A stretch of 35,182 bases of DNA from contig NZ_NFSC01000019.1 of NCBI RefSeq assembly GCF_002157505.1, forward strand, positions 1 to 35,182, given 5' to 3'. A model generated the notes under the pieces. The model saw nothing but the letters and a program-made list of their open reading frames with translations. It did not search any database and was not told the origin of the DNA. The position numbers and the translations under genes are program-made. The DNA comes from Arthrobacter agilis (GTDB lineage Bacteria; Actinomycetota; Actinomycetes; Actinomycetales; Micrococcaceae). This document shows positions 1-8,269 of this stretch, piece by piece. Position 1 is the stretch's first letter; every line of letters starts with the position of its first letter.

Positions 1-124
1 CCAGGATGACCGCGACCGCGGACTTGAACAGCCGGTTGCGTGCCTCGCGCAGGTGTTCCTTCAGGGCCATGCGCCCTTCCGGATTGGCTTTCCTGCCGCG
101 CTTCCGGACCTTCGCGGGTGACAC
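1..124 (-). CDS. tatC: TatC, twin-arginine translocase subunit (N-terminal part only)
   Basis: Only the first ~41 codons are in the window; the gene continues past the left edge. The reading contains NPEGRMALKEHLREARNRLF followed by the start of a hydrophobic stretch. This is the cytoplasmic amphipathic lead-in (x-L-x-E-H-L-x-E-x-R-x-R-L) that precedes the first membrane helix of TatC. The GTG at 124 gives the NPEGRM pre-sequence I recall from actinobacterial TatC; the in-frame ATG at 70 is the alternative. It follows tatA by 11 bp and is the third gene of a tatB-tatA-tatC set. In the family, TatC is the six-helix membrane receptor that binds the twin-arginine signal peptide together with TatB. 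Confidence 0.8.
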   Translation of the reverse strand, partial: MSPAKVRKRGRKANPEGRMALKEHLREARNRLFKSAVAVIL

Positions 125-135
125 CGGTACCTGGC

Positions 136-525
136 CTACTGCGGAGTGTGCGAGGTACCGCCGTGCTGCGACGGTCCCCCCTGCGACTGGGTGCCACCGG
201 AACCGTCCACCGGGTTACTGCCGGAGGCACCGTCCTGGTAGCGCGGAGCCTGCTGGCCCGGGTGCGGGACGGGCGCCGGGTGCTGGGCGGGTGTTTCGTA
301 GGTGGGCGTGTAGCTCTGCGGCCGGCCGGTGTCGACCACCCGGCCCTCCACTGGATCCGTCCCGGCGTCGGGAGCGTTGTTCTCGTCCTTCATCTGCTTC
401 ACCTCGGACTTGAAGATCCGCAGCGACTGTCCGAGGCTCCGTGCGAGGCCGGGGAGCTTCGGCGCGCCGAACAGGACGATCGCAAGAACGATGATGATGA
501 CGATGTGCCAGCCTTCAAGCCTCAT
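136..525 (-). CDS. tatA: TatA, twin-arginine translocase pore-forming subunit
   Basis: This 129-residue protein has the TatA layout. A short N-terminal membrane helix (GWHIVIIIVLAIVLFG, residues 5-20) is followed by the F-G-x-x-K-L-P hinge and an amphipathic helix (LARSLGQSLRIFKSEVKQM). The rest, from about residue 50, is a low-complexity tail rich in Pro, Gln, Gly and His and likely disordered. TatA oligomers form the conducting part of the Tat system that exports folded proteins. It overlaps the end of tatB by 11 bp and lies 11 bp before tatC, so the three are probably one transcript. The TatA/TatB assignment rests on the shorter basic amphipathic helix here against the longer acidic one in the upstream gene. 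Confidence 0.87.
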   Translation of the reverse strand: MRLEGWHIVIIIVLAIVLFGAPKLPGLARSLGQSLRIFKSEVKQMKDENNAPDAGTDPVEGRVVDTGRPQSYTPTYETPAQHPAPVPHPGQQAPRYQDGASGSNPVDGSGGTQSQGGPSQHGGTSHTPQ

Positions 526-859
526 AAGAAGAACCTTTCGTGGGGTTGATTGTGCGCATTAGTGGTTTCTCCTTGGCTCCGACCGGGGCGTCGGCTAGTT
601 CGGAAAATTCTTCGAGGAGTGCTTCCCGAACAATTGAGCGGGGATCGTATTGTCGAGGATCAAGCTTCCGCCAGTCGACATCAAGCAGCTCGTCGCCCAA
701 CTCCTCTCTGAGCTGTTCCTGAGCACCACCAGCGAACCGGCGTAATGCCTTGACGATGCGGGCTAGACCCATGGCGTACTCCGGGAGCTTTTCGGGTCCC
801 AGCACGAAAATTGCCAGCAAGCCGAGGACGAGCGCTTCAAGGCCGTTGATTCCCATCAT
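515..859 (-). CDS. tatB: TatB, twin-arginine translocase subunit
   Basis: This 114-residue protein has an N-terminal membrane helix (LEALVLGLLAIFVLGPEKLP, residues 7-26) with the Tat hinge G-P-E-K-L-P. A long charged amphipathic region follows (residues ~28-90), with the D-P-R-x-x-D-P-R-S-I-V-R-E-A-L motif I recall from actinobacterial TatB. TatB and TatC form the receptor for twin-arginine precursors. The gene opens a tatB-tatA-tatC set, an unusual order since tatA usually comes first. No strong Shine-Dalgarno is visible before the two tandem ATGs (859 and 856). The set is separated from the SDR gene upstream by 241 bp, so it may have its own promoter or be the tail of the importer operon, whose binding protein carries a Tat signal. 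Confidence 0.85.
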   Translation of the reverse strand: MMGINGLEALVLGLLAIFVLGPEKLPEYAMGLARIVKALRRFAGGAQEQLREELGDELLDVDWRKLDPRQYDPRSIVREALLEEFSELADAPVGAKEKPLMRTINPTKGSSYEA

Positions 860-1100
860 CAGTTGGAGTCACAAGCATCCGTGATACCTGAAAGATGCAT
901 AATGGTCCTCTCTAGTTTTGTCTGCACGAATATCACGCGTCGAGCTGGGGGTCCGGAAATAATGCCGGCCGTGGTGTCCCATGAACGAGGCCGCCCCGTC
1001 GCTCGAGGACTGATCACCTGAAGAGCTTTGGCCTACACCGGATGAGAGGGTGCTCCAATCACTGACAGTTAGGCAGGCATGACGTTTCCTGATCAAAGGT

Positions 1101-1868
1101 TCACCAGATGACAAAGCCTCCATCAACTAGCAAATCGATTCCCGTTACGAAGGATGCCGCGTCGCTGAGGAGGAACGCTACCGGTCCGGCGATATCTTCG
1201 GGTTCAGCATTTCTGCCCAGCGGAGTGTCTTGGGCATAACCAGCCATGGCGCTGGCTTGTTCCGGTCGCTTGGTCATGGGTGTATTTGTGTACCCGGGGC
1301 TAATGCTGTTGACCCGGATTCCGCGGGACGCCCATTCCCATGCGAGGCTCTTGCTCAGGTGGACGACGCCGGCTTTGGCGGTGTTGTAGTGGGCCTGAAC
1401 CAAGCCTCTGTTGGCTATGGTGGCGGACATGGAGGCTATATTGACGATTGATCCACCGTCGTTGCGAAGCATGGCGTTGGCTTCTGCCTGGCAGGACAGG
1501 AATACTCCGGTCAGGTCTACATCGATGACTTTTTGCCACTGAGCCAAGGGCATGTCCTCTGCGGGTGCAGCATTGGCTATGCCGGCGGCATTCACGGCCA
1601 GCGAGATATTTCCCAGTTCCTTCTCGACGGCGGCTACGGCGTCAACCATGTCCTGGGGCTGAGTTACGTCCGCCGCAGCATACGTGGCGCGCCCTCCGGA
1701 TTTCGTGATCTCCGCTGTGACACCTTCCAAATCACTTCCTGGCAGGTCCACGCAACCTACTGCTGCCCCCATCTCCGCAATCGCCACCGCAATGGCCCGT
1801 CCGATACCACTGCTCGCTCCTGTAACGACTGCAGTCCTGTTTTCCAGTGTAAATTTCGGGGCACTCAC
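1101..1868 (-). CDS. SDR-family polyol dehydrogenase
   Basis: This is a 255-residue classical short-chain dehydrogenase, the usual length for the family. It has the cofactor motif TGASSGIG (residues ~17-24), an acidic residue after beta-2 (CVDLPG) that favours NAD(H), NAAG (~93-96), the catalytic Ser in NIASMS, and Y-x-x-x-K (YNTAK). The C-terminal end ITG-x-D-x-x-VDGGF is standard. The N-I-A-S-M-S and S-P-G-Y-T-N-T-P-M blocks resemble galactitol, arabinitol and sorbose-type dehydrogenases. A role oxidising an imported polyol to a ketose before phosphorylation is inferred from its place after the FGGY kinase (118 bp gap). The start is GTG at 1868 with GGAGAG five bases upstream. The exact substrate is unknown. 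Confidence 0.87.
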   Translation of the reverse strand: MSAPKFTLENRTAVVTGASSGIGRAIAVAIAEMGAAVGCVDLPGSDLEGVTAEITKSGGRATYAAADVTQPQDMVDAVAAVEKELGNISLAVNAAGIANAAPAEDMPLAQWQKVIDVDLTGVFLSCQAEANAMLRNDGGSIVNIASMSATIANRGLVQAHYNTAKAGVVHLSKSLAWEWASRGIRVNSISPGYTNTPMTKRPEQASAMAGYAQDTPLGRNAEPEDIAGPVAFLLSDAASFVTGIDLLVDGGFVIW

Positions 1869-1986
1869 TGTTGCTCTCCTCGTTGGATCATCGTGGGAAG
1901 CATCCCTGAACGGGATGATGTAGGGCTAGCGGTTGACCGACCGGATGAACTACTCGCCGCTGGCATGAGCCAGGAGGCATCCTCGA

Positions 1987-3549
1987 TCAGCTTTGATGGC
2001 GGCGAACGATTGCCTGCAGGTCTTGAAAATTTCCCTGCACGTTGGAGTAGATGTTCTTGTACAGCTGGAAGTACTCCATGTACATTTCGTGGTTCTGCTG
2101 ATCGGGTTCAAGATGTTCGCGGTACTTACACCACGACTTGGCGACACTGAAGTCATCGAAAATGCCCACACCTACCCCCGCCAGGATGGCATCTCCAAGT
2201 GGCGCGCCGGTGCGGCCCTTGAGCATCGCGGTGGGAATTCCAAAAACGTCCGTAATGATCCGGCGCCAGACGTCGCTTTTCGCACCACCCTCATTGAATA
2301 TGAGGGGGTGGTTGATCGTCAGGCCCGTCCGCTGGAGGACGGAGTATGAGTCGAACAGCGCGTAGGCAACACCCTCCATGAAGGCCCGGAAGACATGGCC
2401 GCGATGGTGATGCAGGGAGAGTCCGAACATCACCGCCCGAGCCGATGTGTCCCAGATGGGGGACCGCTCGCCCATGAGGTAGGGCAGCACGAGCAGCCCT
2501 TCGCTGCCAGGGGCGACGTCCCGTGCTTGAAGGGTGATGAGGTCGTAGGAACTGACCTTCAGTAACCGTTCGACGTCCGCTTCACCTTCACCGAAGGTGT
2601 CGCGCAGGTACCTCAGGGCTTGACCACCGGTGGTGGTGACCGCCACCGCAGAGAACGTGTCCCGGGGTGACGTCGTGTAGGGGATGTTCACCATACGCAG
2701 GCCGTCAGGAGAGTTGAGGTAGTCCATGTTTTGGTGGACGACCCCGAGCACCCCGCTGGTCCCGAGATTCAATTGCATATCGCCGGCGTCGACCGCTCCG
2801 CCAGCGATCCAGCCAGCATTGCAGTCGACCTGTCCCCCGACGACGGGGGTGCCGGGGTGGAGCCCGGTAACCAAGGCGGCATCAGGCGTGATGCTTGCCA
2901 CTACGTCCGTGCTGTCACAAAGCCGGGGCAGGATGTCGGGGTCGATCTGGAGCGCCTCGAGGATGTCGTTGTGAAAGACGCCCTTACGGATGTCGAAGGC
3001 CACGCCGTAGAAGACTGCTGAGCTTGTATTCAGGGTGAATTCGCCGGTGAGCCGGGACACGATGAAGCCATCGATGGTGAGCGCTTTGTGAACTTGTTCG
3101 TAAATCTGGGGCTTGTTCCGCTTGTACCAGAACAGGTTCACCAGGTTGGGGTGGTCCTCGATACGGTTGGCAGTCACGTCCTCGATGACGGATTCGCCCA
3201 CGACGGTTCGGATGACGTCGACTTCCTCAAGCGCACGTCGGTCCATCAGGTTCAAGGCAGGAGCTACGGGCCGGCCCTGGATGTCAACTAGAACCATGGA
3301 AGGCAGTGCGCTGGAGACTGCTATTCCAGCGATTTCCTGCGGCAAGCACTGGGTGTCACGAAGGACCTGTTGAACCATCTCGCAGGTGACTCGCCAGTAT
3401 GTCTCCGGGTCATGTTCGGACCATCCTGGGCGGGGGTGGAAGATGGGGTACTCGCGGAACGCGTATGCGAGGACTTCGCCCTGGTCGTCAATGATGCAGG
3501 CTTTCGCGCCGCCGGTGCCGAAATCTATCCCAAGAAGCCGAGTGGCCAT
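1987..3549 (-). CDS. FGGY-family carbohydrate kinase, xylulokinase-like
   Basis: This 520-residue protein has both halves of the FGGY fold. N-terminal phosphate loop 1 is LLGIDFGTGGAKA (residues ~5-17), a substrate-loop region follows (SEHDPETYW), and phosphate loop 2 is LNLGTSG (~265). C-terminal signatures are GGAKSDVWRRIITDVFG and APLGDAILAG. FGGY kinases phosphorylate ketoses or polyols with ATP in the cytoplasm. Overall form is closest to xylulokinase and related ketose kinases; the sugar cannot be read from the motifs. AGGAGA lies 7 bases before the ATG. It is fourth in the importer operon, after the permease (78 bp gap) and before the SDR dehydrogenase, which suggests import, oxidation and phosphorylation of one compound. 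Confidence 0.87.
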   Translation of the reverse strand: MATRLLGIDFGTGGAKACIIDDQGEVLAYAFREYPIFHPRPGWSEHDPETYWRVTCEMVQQVLRDTQCLPQEIAGIAVSSALPSMVLVDIQGRPVAPALNLMDRRALEEVDVIRTVVGESVIEDVTANRIEDHPNLVNLFWYKRNKPQIYEQVHKALTIDGFIVSRLTGEFTLNTSSAVFYGVAFDIRKGVFHNDILEALQIDPDILPRLCDSTDVVASITPDAALVTGLHPGTPVVGGQVDCNAGWIAGGAVDAGDMQLNLGTSGVLGVVHQNMDYLNSPDGLRMVNIPYTTSPRDTFSAVAVTTTGGQALRYLRDTFGEGEADVERLLKVSSYDLITLQARDVAPGSEGLLVLPYLMGERSPIWDTSARAVMFGLSLHHHRGHVFRAFMEGVAYALFDSYSVLQRTGLTINHPLIFNEGGAKSDVWRRIITDVFGIPTAMLKGRTGAPLGDAILAGVGVGIFDDFSVAKSWCKYREHLEPDQQNHEMYMEYFQLYKNIYSNVQGNFQDLQAIVRRHQS

Positions 3550-3627
3550 GAATGTTCTCCTAGGTGCGGCGCAGCAAGACCGGATACGGTCCCGGCCGCT
3601 GTTGTGTGATTGGGCCTGTTGGTGTCG

Positions 3628-4668
3628 TTACTTGACAACGGACACCCCACGCCGGTCGAAGGTGAGGAGAACTGCGAGGATGACAACGAGGCCCTGAACG
3701 ATCTGCTGCGCTGCAGGGGGCAGACCGATGATCAGCATTCCGTTGGTAAGTTCGACGAGGATCAGCGTACCGATCAGCCCTCGCGCCGCTCCTCCCTGTC
3801 CGCCCGAGAGCGGGGTGCCTCCCATGACTATGGCAGCGATGGAGGGAAGAAGGAACGAGTTGCCGATATCCGGGGTGGCGGCGGTGGTCGAAAACAGAAC
3901 GAGCACGCCGGCCAAGGCGCAGCAAAGACCGCTGGCGCCGAACGCCAGAGCCTTCACCCAGCGGACGTTGACACCGCATACTTTTGCGGCGCGTTCGTTT
4001 CCTCCGATGGCGTAGATGAACCGCCCGGTCGCGGTGCGCCTCAGGAACACGATGAGTAGCGCCCACAGGATGACGGCGTAGACCAGGGGCAGAGGGAAGA
4101 TCCCGAAAAGGCTGCGCTGAAAAGCTGCGTTCAGCGGTCCGCTGACCAACTGGACAGGAAAGCCTCCGGAGAGGAGTAGCGCTATTCCCCCGAAAGCGAA
4201 GGATGTTCCCAACGTCACGAGGAATGACGGGAGCTTGATGTAGGAGCAGATGACTCCATTGAAAAGTCCGATGAGCAGACCGAGCGGCAGGACGAGGAAG
4301 ACTGCTGCCTGTCCCATGGACTGGGCCAGAAGTGCAGCCGATACTGCGCACAGCGAGACAATAGCTCCCACAGACAGGTCGATGGATCCAAGGAGGATGG
4401 GGGCTGTTCCGGCTGCGACGACCAGAAGCAGCACCGAGGTTTGGCGCATCATGCTGTCGAGGTTGCCGGGTGAAAGGTACTGCGGGTTCATGGAGGCGAA
4501 AATGATCGGCAGAATAACCAGGGCCGCGAACAGTAGAAGTGTCTGGAGGCGGTCGCGGTTCATGGACGCCGTCTTGGCTGCCGGCCGTTGCGGCCCGGCT
4601 TGTCGGCCTGTTGGAAGGCTGTCGGTGCTGGTCGGCGGCTTTGCGGCTGCCAGTGGTTCAGAACTCAT
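3628..4668 (-). CDS. Ribose-type ABC importer permease
   Basis: This is a 346-residue multi-helix membrane protein of the RbsC/BPD_transp_2 family. After a hydrophilic N-terminal tail (~35 residues, Pro/Ala rich) come about ten hydrophobic segments. Family landmarks are GSIDLSVGAIVSL (~93-105), LPSFLVTLGT, the cytoplasmic coupling-loop motif TATGRFIYAIGGNERAAKVCGV, and GGTPLSGGQGG. In the family two copies form the channel for a pentose, hexose or polyol delivered by the binding protein. GGGAGA lies before the ATG. It lies 18 bp after the ATPase gene on the same transcript. Only one permease gene is present, so a homodimer is expected. Confidence 0.9.
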   Translation of the reverse strand: MSSEPLAAAKPPTSTDSLPTGRQAGPQRPAAKTASMNRDRLQTLLLFAALVILPIIFASMNPQYLSPGNLDSMMRQTSVLLLVVAAGTAPILLGSIDLSVGAIVSLCAVSAALLAQSMGQAAVFLVLPLGLLIGLFNGVICSYIKLPSFLVTLGTSFAFGGIALLLSGGFPVQLVSGPLNAAFQRSLFGIFPLPLVYAVILWALLIVFLRRTATGRFIYAIGGNERAAKVCGVNVRWVKALAFGASGLCCALAGVLVLFSTTAATPDIGNSFLLPSIAAIVMGGTPLSGGQGGAARGLIGTLILVELTNGMLIIGLPPAAQQIVQGLVVILAVLLTFDRRGVSVVK

Positions 4669-4686
4669 CGTGATTCTCCCTTGAAA

Positions 4687-6207
4687 CTATGAGGTTGCTT
4701 CTGCAAGTTCGGTCAGCGTTGGTTCCGCGCCGGACCGGCAATCGAATTCGGCACTTACTCTTCCGTTGCGGAAGGCGATAAGCCGGTCGCAGATCGGCAT
4801 GAGTTCTTCGGGTTCATCGCTGGCGATGAGAACCGAAACCCCTCGGTCGGATGCTTCCAAAATGAGGCGAAATATCTCCGACTTGGCGTGCACATCGATG
4901 CCGCGGGTCGGCTTGTCCAGAACGATCACTCGAGCGGCGTCTGACATGGCGCGGGCTACGAGCAGTTTCTGCTGATTGCCACCCGACAAGGAACCGGAGG
5001 GTTGTTCCAGACTCGCGATTTTCACACCGTACTTGGATACGAGATTCTGGGCGAAGGCCTTCTCTGCCTTCGGTTTGCGCGCAAGGTCCTGGCGCGTCTC
5101 GGCAGCCATGGCACCCAGGGCCAGATTGTCCTGTACGGAGTGCAGGAGCGAAAGACCTTCGCCCCCGCGGTCGGCGGGTACGAATCGCACACCTGCCTCG
5201 AGGGATCCTTTGACGGAAGACGCTATTTTCCTCCCGTTGACGCGCACCACTCCGGATGACGGTTTCAGCAACCCCGAGATGCATCGGGCGATCTGTGTCT
5301 TTTCTTCGGATTCTCCAATGAGTGCCACGACTTCACCGGGCTGCAGGATTAGGTTCACCGGTTCGCCCAAACTGGGCAGGACAAGGTCCTGCACCTCCAG
5401 CACGGGCCCTCCCTGCTCCTCTCGAGCCTCCCGCCGGGCATGTTGGACGACATGCACTTCCCCTACCATCAGGCGGCCCAGTTCCTCCGCTGAGGTGCTG
5501 CGGGGGTCAGGCTCCCCCACGACGCGGCCATCTCGGAGAACTACTACCCTGTCGCTCCATTCCAGAAGCTCACTGCCGCGGTGGGTGGTGAGGATGATAC
5601 CCATCTGGCTGCGGAGCCTGTTGATGTGCCCCTCGAGAAAGTCGACTTGAGTTTGCGTCAGCCCGCTCGTCGGCTCATCCAGGAGTAGGACTGGCTTCTC
5701 GATATTCGCCAGACGCGCCATGTAGAGAGCCTTCGCAATTTCGACGAGCTGCCTCTCAGCCATGGTCAGTTGCTCCACACGCTTCTTCGCGTCGAGGTCC
5801 CCGAGTCCCACATCGTCCAAAAAGTTAGCAGCGGTCGCGGTCGTCCGCTTGGGAGCAAGCAGGCCGAACTTACGGATGTGTTTCTCCGTGCCGAGCGTCA
5901 GGTTCTCGGCAACGGTCAGGTTGTCGATGACGGAGAGCTCCTGGTAGATGCGGAACACACCGGCTTCCGTTGCTCCCGAATACGACGTCGGCTTGTACTT
6001 GTTGCTCAGAAGTGACATGGACCCGGAATCGGCGGTGAAGACTCCCGACAGGATGTTCAGCAGGGTGGATTTGCCGGCGCCGTTGTGCCCGGCAAGACCG
6101 ACGACTTCCCCGAACCTAAGGTCAAAGGACACCGTGTCCAACGCTTTGACTCCCTTGAACGCCTTGGTGAGATCCCTGATTTCCAACAGGGAGTCGCGCG
6201 CGCTCAC
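4687..6207 (-). CDS. Ribose-type ABC importer ATPase, two fused nucleotide-binding domains
   Basis: This 506-residue RbsA-like protein has two ATPase domains in tandem. Domain 1 (~1-240) has Walker A GHNGAGKS, the signature-region helix LTMAERQLVEIAKAL and Walker B LLLDEPTSGL. Domain 2 (~260-500) has a strongly altered Walker A region (IGESEEKTQ), a good signature LSGGNQQKLLVARAM, and Walker B with Lys in place of the catalytic Glu (VLDKPTRGID). Second-domain Walker A decay is normal in this family; loss of the Walker B Glu as well is less usual. The first domain should therefore carry hydrolysis. The GTG start at 6207 begins 2 bp after the binding-protein stop, implying translational coupling; the ribosome site is weak. 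Confidence 0.9.
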   Translation of the reverse strand: MSARDSLLEIRDLTKAFKGVKALDTVSFDLRFGEVVGLAGHNGAGKSTLLNILSGVFTADSGSMSLLSNKYKPTSYSGATEAGVFRIYQELSVIDNLTVAENLTLGTEKHIRKFGLLAPKRTTATAANFLDDVGLGDLDAKKRVEQLTMAERQLVEIAKALYMARLANIEKPVLLLDEPTSGLTQTQVDFLEGHINRLRSQMGIILTTHRGSELLEWSDRVVVLRDGRVVGEPDPRSTSAEELGRLMVGEVHVVQHARREAREEQGGPVLEVQDLVLPSLGEPVNLILQPGEVVALIGESEEKTQIARCISGLLKPSSGVVRVNGRKIASSVKGSLEAGVRFVPADRGGEGLSLLHSVQDNLALGAMAAETRQDLARKPKAEKAFAQNLVSKYGVKIASLEQPSGSLSGGNQQKLLVARAMSDAARVIVLDKPTRGIDVHAKSEIFRLILEASDRGVSVLIASDEPEELMPICDRLIAFRNGRVSAEFDCRSGAEPTLTELAEATS

Positions 6208-6209
6208 TT

Positions 6210-7535
6210 CTAGAACTTCGTTCCGAAGACGGTCGCTCCCGTAGTTGTGAGCGCGACGGCTGTGCCGTAAGGGTTCTTCTTGGTGTGCTCCGCGTACAGA
6301 TCCGTGTACTTCTGCACCCCACCGGCATCGAGGGAGGTTTTGAGCGCGTCCGGAAATGCGAACCCTGCCGGCTGGGGAGTATTGAGGTCCTCCGTGAAGA
6401 ACTTGACCGGATCGACTGGAGCCAGTGCGACCTGTGTATCCCAGTCATCGGGACTGAGGTGGCGTGACATCTTCTTCCAGTCGAAACCCGTTGTGGAAGA
6501 AGTGGCGATCTTTTTGTACTCCTCGGCCGCCTCCTTGGTGTCGATGACCAGAGAGTCCTGAAAGATCATCCGCTCGACCGGATCGAATTCAACACCGTTG
6601 GCGAGGTCGAAGTTCCGCACAATCATGTATCCGCCCAACCATGTACCGAAAATGGACTGCACCGCGACCACATTGGGACCCTGAATCAACTTGTCGAGAA
6701 TAGCGATCTGTTCATCGGTCCCGCCGACCTTGATGTGCTCGTCGCCCCTCTCCTCAAGAACCGAGACGGCTCCCAGGGCTTCGGAGGAGTTGTGACAAAT
6801 GATTGCATCGATGTTGTTGAAACGGGAGAGCATGGTCTGGACCACGGGCCGCGTGTCCTGACCAGTTTCCTTGCCGTCCTGCTTGGCCAGTACGGTAATG
6901 CCCGGGAAATTGGCAACCGCCATGTCGAAACCTAGCTCACGGGCGTTGGACGTCCGGTTCGTCGGCGCACCCTGGATGTACACCACATTTCCCGACCCAC
7001 CGATGGCTTTGAAGACAGCCTCACTCAGGGCCTTCTGACCTAGGACCTCCCGCGGAGTGAAAAGGGTCGAGTACATGTCCTTATACCCGGGCTCGGAGGG
7101 AACCATCCAGGGCGTCGCCGCGAAGGAAGTCGCCAGGGGGATGTCCTGGCCGGCAAGAATCTCACCCATCTGGCGCACGGCATCATTGTTGATCGGAAAG
7201 GTCACCACCTGGCTCGCCCCCGCTGCCCGGGCAGAACGAAGCTGATCGATCTGCACCGGCGCAGAACCCTCGTAACTCTGCATACGGTAGGTCAGGCCCA
7301 ATGCCTTGGCTGCTTCCTCGCCGCCGGTCTTCCACATCGTGAAGTACTCATTGGTCAGCGTCGGAACCGAAGCCAGGGCCACCCCTCCCCCGGCTCCTCC
7401 TGTGGCGGCCCCTTCTCCAGAGCCCGATCCCAGCGGTGCACTGCACCCCGCCAAAGCGCCCCCGCCCAGCGCAAGCGCACCGAGGCCAAGACCCTGAAGG
7501 AACTGCCGGCGTCGGACGGGCCGCTCGGTTGCCAT
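6210..7535 (-). CDS. Sugar-binding lipoprotein of the ABC importer, Tat-exported
   Basis: With the start at 7535 this is a 441-residue periplasmic-binding-protein-like lipoprotein (Peripla_BP_4/RbsB type). The signal peptide combines a twin-arginine motif (RRRQFLQG, residues ~8-15), a Gly/Ala/Leu-rich core and a lipobox LAGC, so the mature protein should be lipid-anchored after Tat export. The body has family features such as VVTFPINNDAVRQMG and AIICHNSSEALGAVSVLEE, which line the ligand cleft in homologues. It is larger than RbsB (~300 residues), with a long C-terminal extension. GAGGGAG sits 9 bases before this ATG. An in-frame ATG at 7585 would add 17 residues but has a poorer ribosome site. 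First gene of the importer operon. Confidence 0.87.
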   Translation of the reverse strand: MATERPVRRRQFLQGLGLGALALGGGALAGCSAPLGSGSGEGAATGGAGGGVALASVPTLTNEYFTMWKTGGEEAAKALGLTYRMQSYEGSAPVQIDQLRSARAAGASQVVTFPINNDAVRQMGEILAGQDIPLATSFAATPWMVPSEPGYKDMYSTLFTPREVLGQKALSEAVFKAIGGSGNVVYIQGAPTNRTSNARELGFDMAVANFPGITVLAKQDGKETGQDTRPVVQTMLSRFNNIDAIICHNSSEALGAVSVLEERGDEHIKVGGTDEQIAILDKLIQGPNVVAVQSIFGTWLGGYMIVRNFDLANGVEFDPVERMIFQDSLVIDTKEAAEEYKKIATSSTTGFDWKKMSRHLSPDDWDTQVALAPVDPVKFFTEDLNTPQPAGFAFPDALKTSLDAGGVQKYTDLYAEHTKKNPYGTAVALTTTGATVFGTKF

Positions 7536-7675
7536 CGAGAGCAACTCCCTCTTGGATCCGTCCTCAAAGCTCTGTGGATTCGTCATTGGATACTCACATT
7601 TCATAAGAAGTTGGCAGGACTGGGGCCTTGGAGCGTCGCCCTTCGTTGGGCCGATGCTCCCTACAGAAACAAAAA

Positions 7676-7687
7676 TCACAATCGTGA
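7676..7687. promoter_or_regulatory. Operator TCAC-N4-GTGA, importer promoter site 1
   Basis: Perfect inverted half-sites TCAC and GTGA separated by AATC. It lies in the expected 5' leader of the binding-protein gene. The next copy begins 18 bp away, the same offset as the pair in front of the GlpD-like gene. Probable binding site for the SorC-family regulator; that link is inferred. Confidence 0.7.
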
Positions 7688-7693
7688 GGCAAA

Positions 7694-7705
7694 TCACGTA
7701 TGTGA
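7694..7705. promoter_or_regulatory. Operator TCAC-N4-GTGA, importer promoter site 2
   Basis: Perfect inverted half-sites around GTAT. It begins six bases downstream of the proposed -10 box on the minus strand and so covers the likely transcription start, which fits repression or promoter-proximal control. Confidence 0.72.
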
Positions 7706-7710
7706 GTTCA

Positions 7711-7739
7711 AGGTTAGTGTTGTGTGTCACATCTGTCAA
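7711..7739 (-). promoter_or_regulatory. Promoter of the importer operon
   Basis: On the minus strand TTGACA (7739-7734) is followed after 17 bases by TAACCT (7716-7711). The -35 box is a perfect consensus and the spacing is ideal. Transcription would start near 7704, about 170 bases before the binding-protein ATG, inside operator site 2. Confidence 0.55.
7727..7738. promoter_or_regulatory. Imperfect operator overlapping the -35 box
   Basis: TCACATCTGTCA keeps one perfect half-site and a degenerate second (GTCA instead of GTGA). It overlaps the -35 hexamer of the importer promoter. It is a weaker candidate than the two perfect sites beside it. Confidence 0.35.
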
Positions 7740-8269
7740 TGAGCACAGGTCCACTTCGAACAGGAGCATCACCAGATGTTCGATAGCGCCGATGGGGACG
7801 CAGGGCGGGGACGAGCGGGGGAAGGCCTGCACCAGGTCCGCCCCGTTGCAGGGGAAGCCGTGCCACCTCACGGTGACGGTGCAGGGGGATGCAAGTGCCG
7901 GGATCGGTAGTCGTAACCGAGGCCTTTTGCGCTGATTACCATGTGCCCTTCCCAGGTAAGAGTGGGCGGGTATCAGCGGGCGCTACGGTTCACCGCACGC
8001 CCTCAAGGGTGGCACATACGTGCAATTTGTCGGTCACCGACGATCCAGTAGAGAAGGGCAGCCTTGAGGCCCGGATGCCGATGATGGCCGATGGAGTTAT
8101 GCAGGGTTTTCCGGATCCACTCGGGCTGGTCAGGTCGCCGGCCAGCGGGACAAACCCTGAAGAACCCGCCGACGTGGGCGGGACGAACCTGGCCTAGTGA
8201 ATCCCCGAAGGTCCCGGCTGCGTCTCCATGGTGTGCCAAGCCAAGCGAAGCCCAGCAGGCGGCGGCGGA
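7740..8269. other. Long non-coding gap between regulator and importer operon
   Basis: About 530 bp lie upstream of the importer promoter and downstream of the regulator stop. I see no reading with recognisable protein features on either strand. The only notable element is a palindrome at 8012-8023. The length exceeds what a promoter needs, so it may hold an untranslated RNA or the remains of a lost gene; the sequence does not decide. Confidence 0.5.
8012..8023. promoter_or_regulatory. Operator-like palindrome GCAC-N4-GTGC
   Basis: GCAC and GTGC flank ATAC. It matches the inner six bases of the locus operator but differs at both outer positions. It sits ~300 bp upstream of the importer promoter, where it could be an auxiliary site for DNA looping. 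Weak evidence. Confidence 0.3.

Noticed and set aside
869..884. TCAC-N8-GTGA upstream of tatB as another copy of the locus operator
   Set aside because: The half-sites are 8 bases apart, not 4, so the geometry does not match the five perfect sites.
869..1126. 85-codon minus-strand reading between the SDR and tatB genes
   Set aside because: No family resemblance or good ribosome site, and it overlaps the end of the SDR gene; the interval is better seen as a promoter region.
1901..1917. CATCCC/GGGATG hairpin between the kinase and SDR genes
   Set aside because: Six-bp stem, close to chance expectation in high-GC DNA.
3560..4351. 263-codon minus-strand reading overlapping the permease gene
   Set aside because: Ser/Arg/His-rich composition typical of a frame shadow; the permease frame carries all family motifs.
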